The notes under the pieces: generated by a model | Databases searched by the model: none | The model's input: the letters and a program-made list of their open reading frames with translations, nothing else | What the model was told of the DNA's origin: nothing | Program-made: the position numbers and the translations under genes | Shown: one piece after another, positions 35,360 through 36,287 of the stretch | Layout of the letters: every line of letters starts with the position of its first letter | Position numbering within the stretch: the first letter of the stretch is position 1 | From: an uncultured Bacteroidales bacterium | Lineage (GTDB): Bacteria > Bacteroidota > Bacteroidia > Bacteroidales > F082 | Direction: 5' to 3' | Length of the DNA: 36,287 nucleotides | NCBI GenBank assembly: GCA_947304185.1 | Contig: CAMZAM010000020.1 | Span: forward strand, 1-36,287

Positions 35360-35995
35360 ATGGCTGGGCACATTCAGAAATTGATTGCGGAGGGCGAGCA
35401 TCAGATGTTGGATTTCAAATTTGAGGTATCCGACAGCAAAAAGATTGCACGCTCGTTGGTCGCCTTTGCCAACACTGATGGCGGACGTTTATTAATAGGT
35501 GTAAAAGACAACGGTGCAATATCGGGTATCAGATCCGACGAAGAGAAGCACATGATACAGACTGCGGCGCAGATGTATTGCCGTCCGGAAGTCGAATTTA
35601 CTGCCAAAGAATGGAATATAAACGGAAAAACCGTTCTGGAAGTGATTATTCCGAAAAGTAAGTACCACAAACACCAAGCTCCCGACCATAATAATATATA
35701 TAAGGTGTATGTGCGCGTGAAAGACGAGAACATTGTAGCCAACAGTGTATTAATTAAGGTGTGGAAGCACGAAAAAGACAAAAACAACATCCAAATCACC
35801 TTTACGGACGAGGAAATGCTGCTGCTGAGATACCTGAACGAGCACAAAAGAATCAGTTTTGAGGAGTTTCGGGAGATTTCTCACCTGAATAAGAGAGCTG
35901 CGGAGCGTATTCTTGTCAATTTCATCCTCATCGGGATGGTCAAGATGGAGATGTCCGACAAAAAGATTTTTTTCATTTCTGGCGACTTGGCGTAA
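35360..35995 (+). CDS. AlbA_2/Schlafen-type ATP-binding protein with C-terminal winged helix
   Basis: The 211-residue protein has an AlbA_2 domain (about 10-125: GEHQMLDFKFE, then ARSLVAFANTDGGRLLIGVKDNG and a KYHKHQAPDH stretch) of the type found in regulators and in Schlafen-like nucleic-acid proteins. A C-terminal part (about 150-211) reads as a winged helix: EEMLLLRYLNEHKRISFEEF, then AAERILVNFILIGMVKME. It is probably a DNA- or RNA-binding regulator; the target is unknown. It stands alone with its own promoter. The 292 bp after it contain the leader region described below. Confidence 0.85.
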   Translation: MAGHIQKLIAEGEHQMLDFKFEVSDSKKIARSLVAFANTDGGRLLIGVKDNGAISGIRSDEEKHMIQTAAQMYCRPEVEFTAKEWNINGKTVLEVIIPKSKYHKHQAPDHNNIYKVYVRVKDENIVANSVLIKVWKHEKDKNNIQITFTDEEMLLLRYLNEHKRISFEEFREISHLNKRAAERILVNFILIGMVKMEMSDKKIFFISGDLA

Positions 35996-36028
35996 TTCTA
36001 GCGTAAAAATTTTAATGGAGAGGCATAA

Positions 36029-36058
36029 AAAAGGCCTTTAAAATTGTTTTTTGCAGCT
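36029..36058 (+). terminator. Weak candidate terminator after the AlbA_2 gene
   Basis: AGGC and GCCT flank an A-rich loop and are followed by T-rich sequence (TTTAAAATTGTTTTTT). The stem is only 4 bp, so support is low. Confidence 0.25.
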
Positions 36059-36147
36059 AAAATTCCTTCTTATCTGAAAAAATTTAATTTATAATATATT
36101 GATTATCAATATCAAATAAATTTTTTAAAAAATTTTTCATTTTTTTA

Positions 36148-36177
36148 TTGACAGAAATGAAAATCGCCGTATCTTTG
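36148..36177 (+). promoter_or_regulatory. Very strong promoter, probably of an rRNA operon
   Basis: TTGACA (36148-36153), 16 bp, then TATCTTTG (36170-36177) followed by CAG. It is preceded by a run of A/T tracts (36100-36147) that resembles an UP element. It is the best promoter match in the window. Confidence 0.7.
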
Positions 36178-36183
36178 CAGTCC

Positions 36184-36287
36184 GCAATCACGAAAAAAGT
36201 GGTTGCAAGTTCTTTGAAAGCAATGAGCCAATAAAAGTAGTCTGAAAGGTAAGGAACCTTTCAATTCCAAGAGACTAAGAAAACAGG
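36184..36287 (+). ncRNA. Structured leader, likely rRNA operon leader (16S beyond window)
   Basis: The transcript would start with a hairpin: 8-bp stem GCAATCAC/GTGGTTGC with one G-U pair and a 7-nt loop (36184-36206). A boxA-like GTTCTTTGAAA follows (36209-36219). A second perfect 7-bp stem is GAAAGGT/ACCTTTC (36244-36262), flanked by AGTCT/AGACT (36239-36276). No coding start with a ribosome site is seen. The combination of strong promoter, boxA-like site and stems is typical of rrn leaders, but the 16S gene is not in the window, so a different stable RNA is possible. Confidence 0.5.

Noticed and set aside
1..36287. CRISPR arrays, tRNA genes and complete insertion sequences.
   Set aside because: I looked for regularly spaced repeats, cloverleaf segments and intact transposases with terminal repeats and saw none; only the RAYT remnant and the inversion repeats remain.

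Overview
The window looks like chromosome from an AT-leaning member of the Bacteroidetes, most likely order Bacteroidales. Evidence: promoters of the TAnnTTTG (-7) type recur upstream of most genes (for example 11859-11866, 15626-15653, 20611-20618, 34251-34258, 36170-36177); classical Shine-Dalgarno sites are scarce; and the proteins are typical of that phylum (DUF3078 protein, GreB-like factor starting MSRGF, long-RSH protein, LolD, FKBP lipoprotein). I could not run a search, so this is a reading, not a database placement.

Layout. (1) 1-7754 is an accessory, AT-rich DNA-modification/defence locus: a PLD-nuclease/SNF2-helicase protein followed by an Eco57I-like N6-adenine methyltransferase, then at its 3' end two promoterless alternative C-terminal specificity segments on the opposite strand. 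A perfect 20-bp inverted repeat (426-445 and 1179-1198) lies in the methyltransferase gene and at the head of the nearer silent segment, so one inversion would swap the target-recognition tail in frame. This is the strongest candidate for a notable system here. (2) 7755-8207 holds the R-M operon promoter and a decayed RAYT (REP-associated transposase) remnant. (3) 8164-11753, minus strand: sigma factor, a 45-codon coupled ORF, a GreB-like/degenerate-Nudix fusion carrying an in-frame REP-like element, and a SulP transporter. (4) 11938-21294, housekeeping: uvrA, two small acidic proteins, a DUF3078 protein, a phosphohexomutase, a TPR lipoprotein, recA and nth. (5) 21368-26537, plus-strand operon: GNAT-like protein, LolD-like ATPase, large TPR protein, cysteine desulfidase-like protein. 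(6) 26543-28234, minus: a RelA/SpoT homologue with a broken hydrolase site. (7) 28364-32284, plus: flippase, Wzz-like protein and O-antigen-ligase-like protein. (8) 32281-34737, minus: FKBP lipoprotein, NrnA-like phosphoesterase, XRE regulator. (9) 34738-35359 is an extremely AT-rich intergenic region, followed by an AlbA_2-type protein. (10) The window ends in a strong promoter and structured leader that probably opens an rRNA operon.

How the parts relate. The first 7.7 kb acts as a unit (restriction plus switchable modification). DNA-repair genes uvrA, recA and nth lie within 9.4 kb but in separate transcription units. The RAYT remnant and the REP-like element within 2.3 kb of it are plausibly two halves of the same mobile-repeat family.
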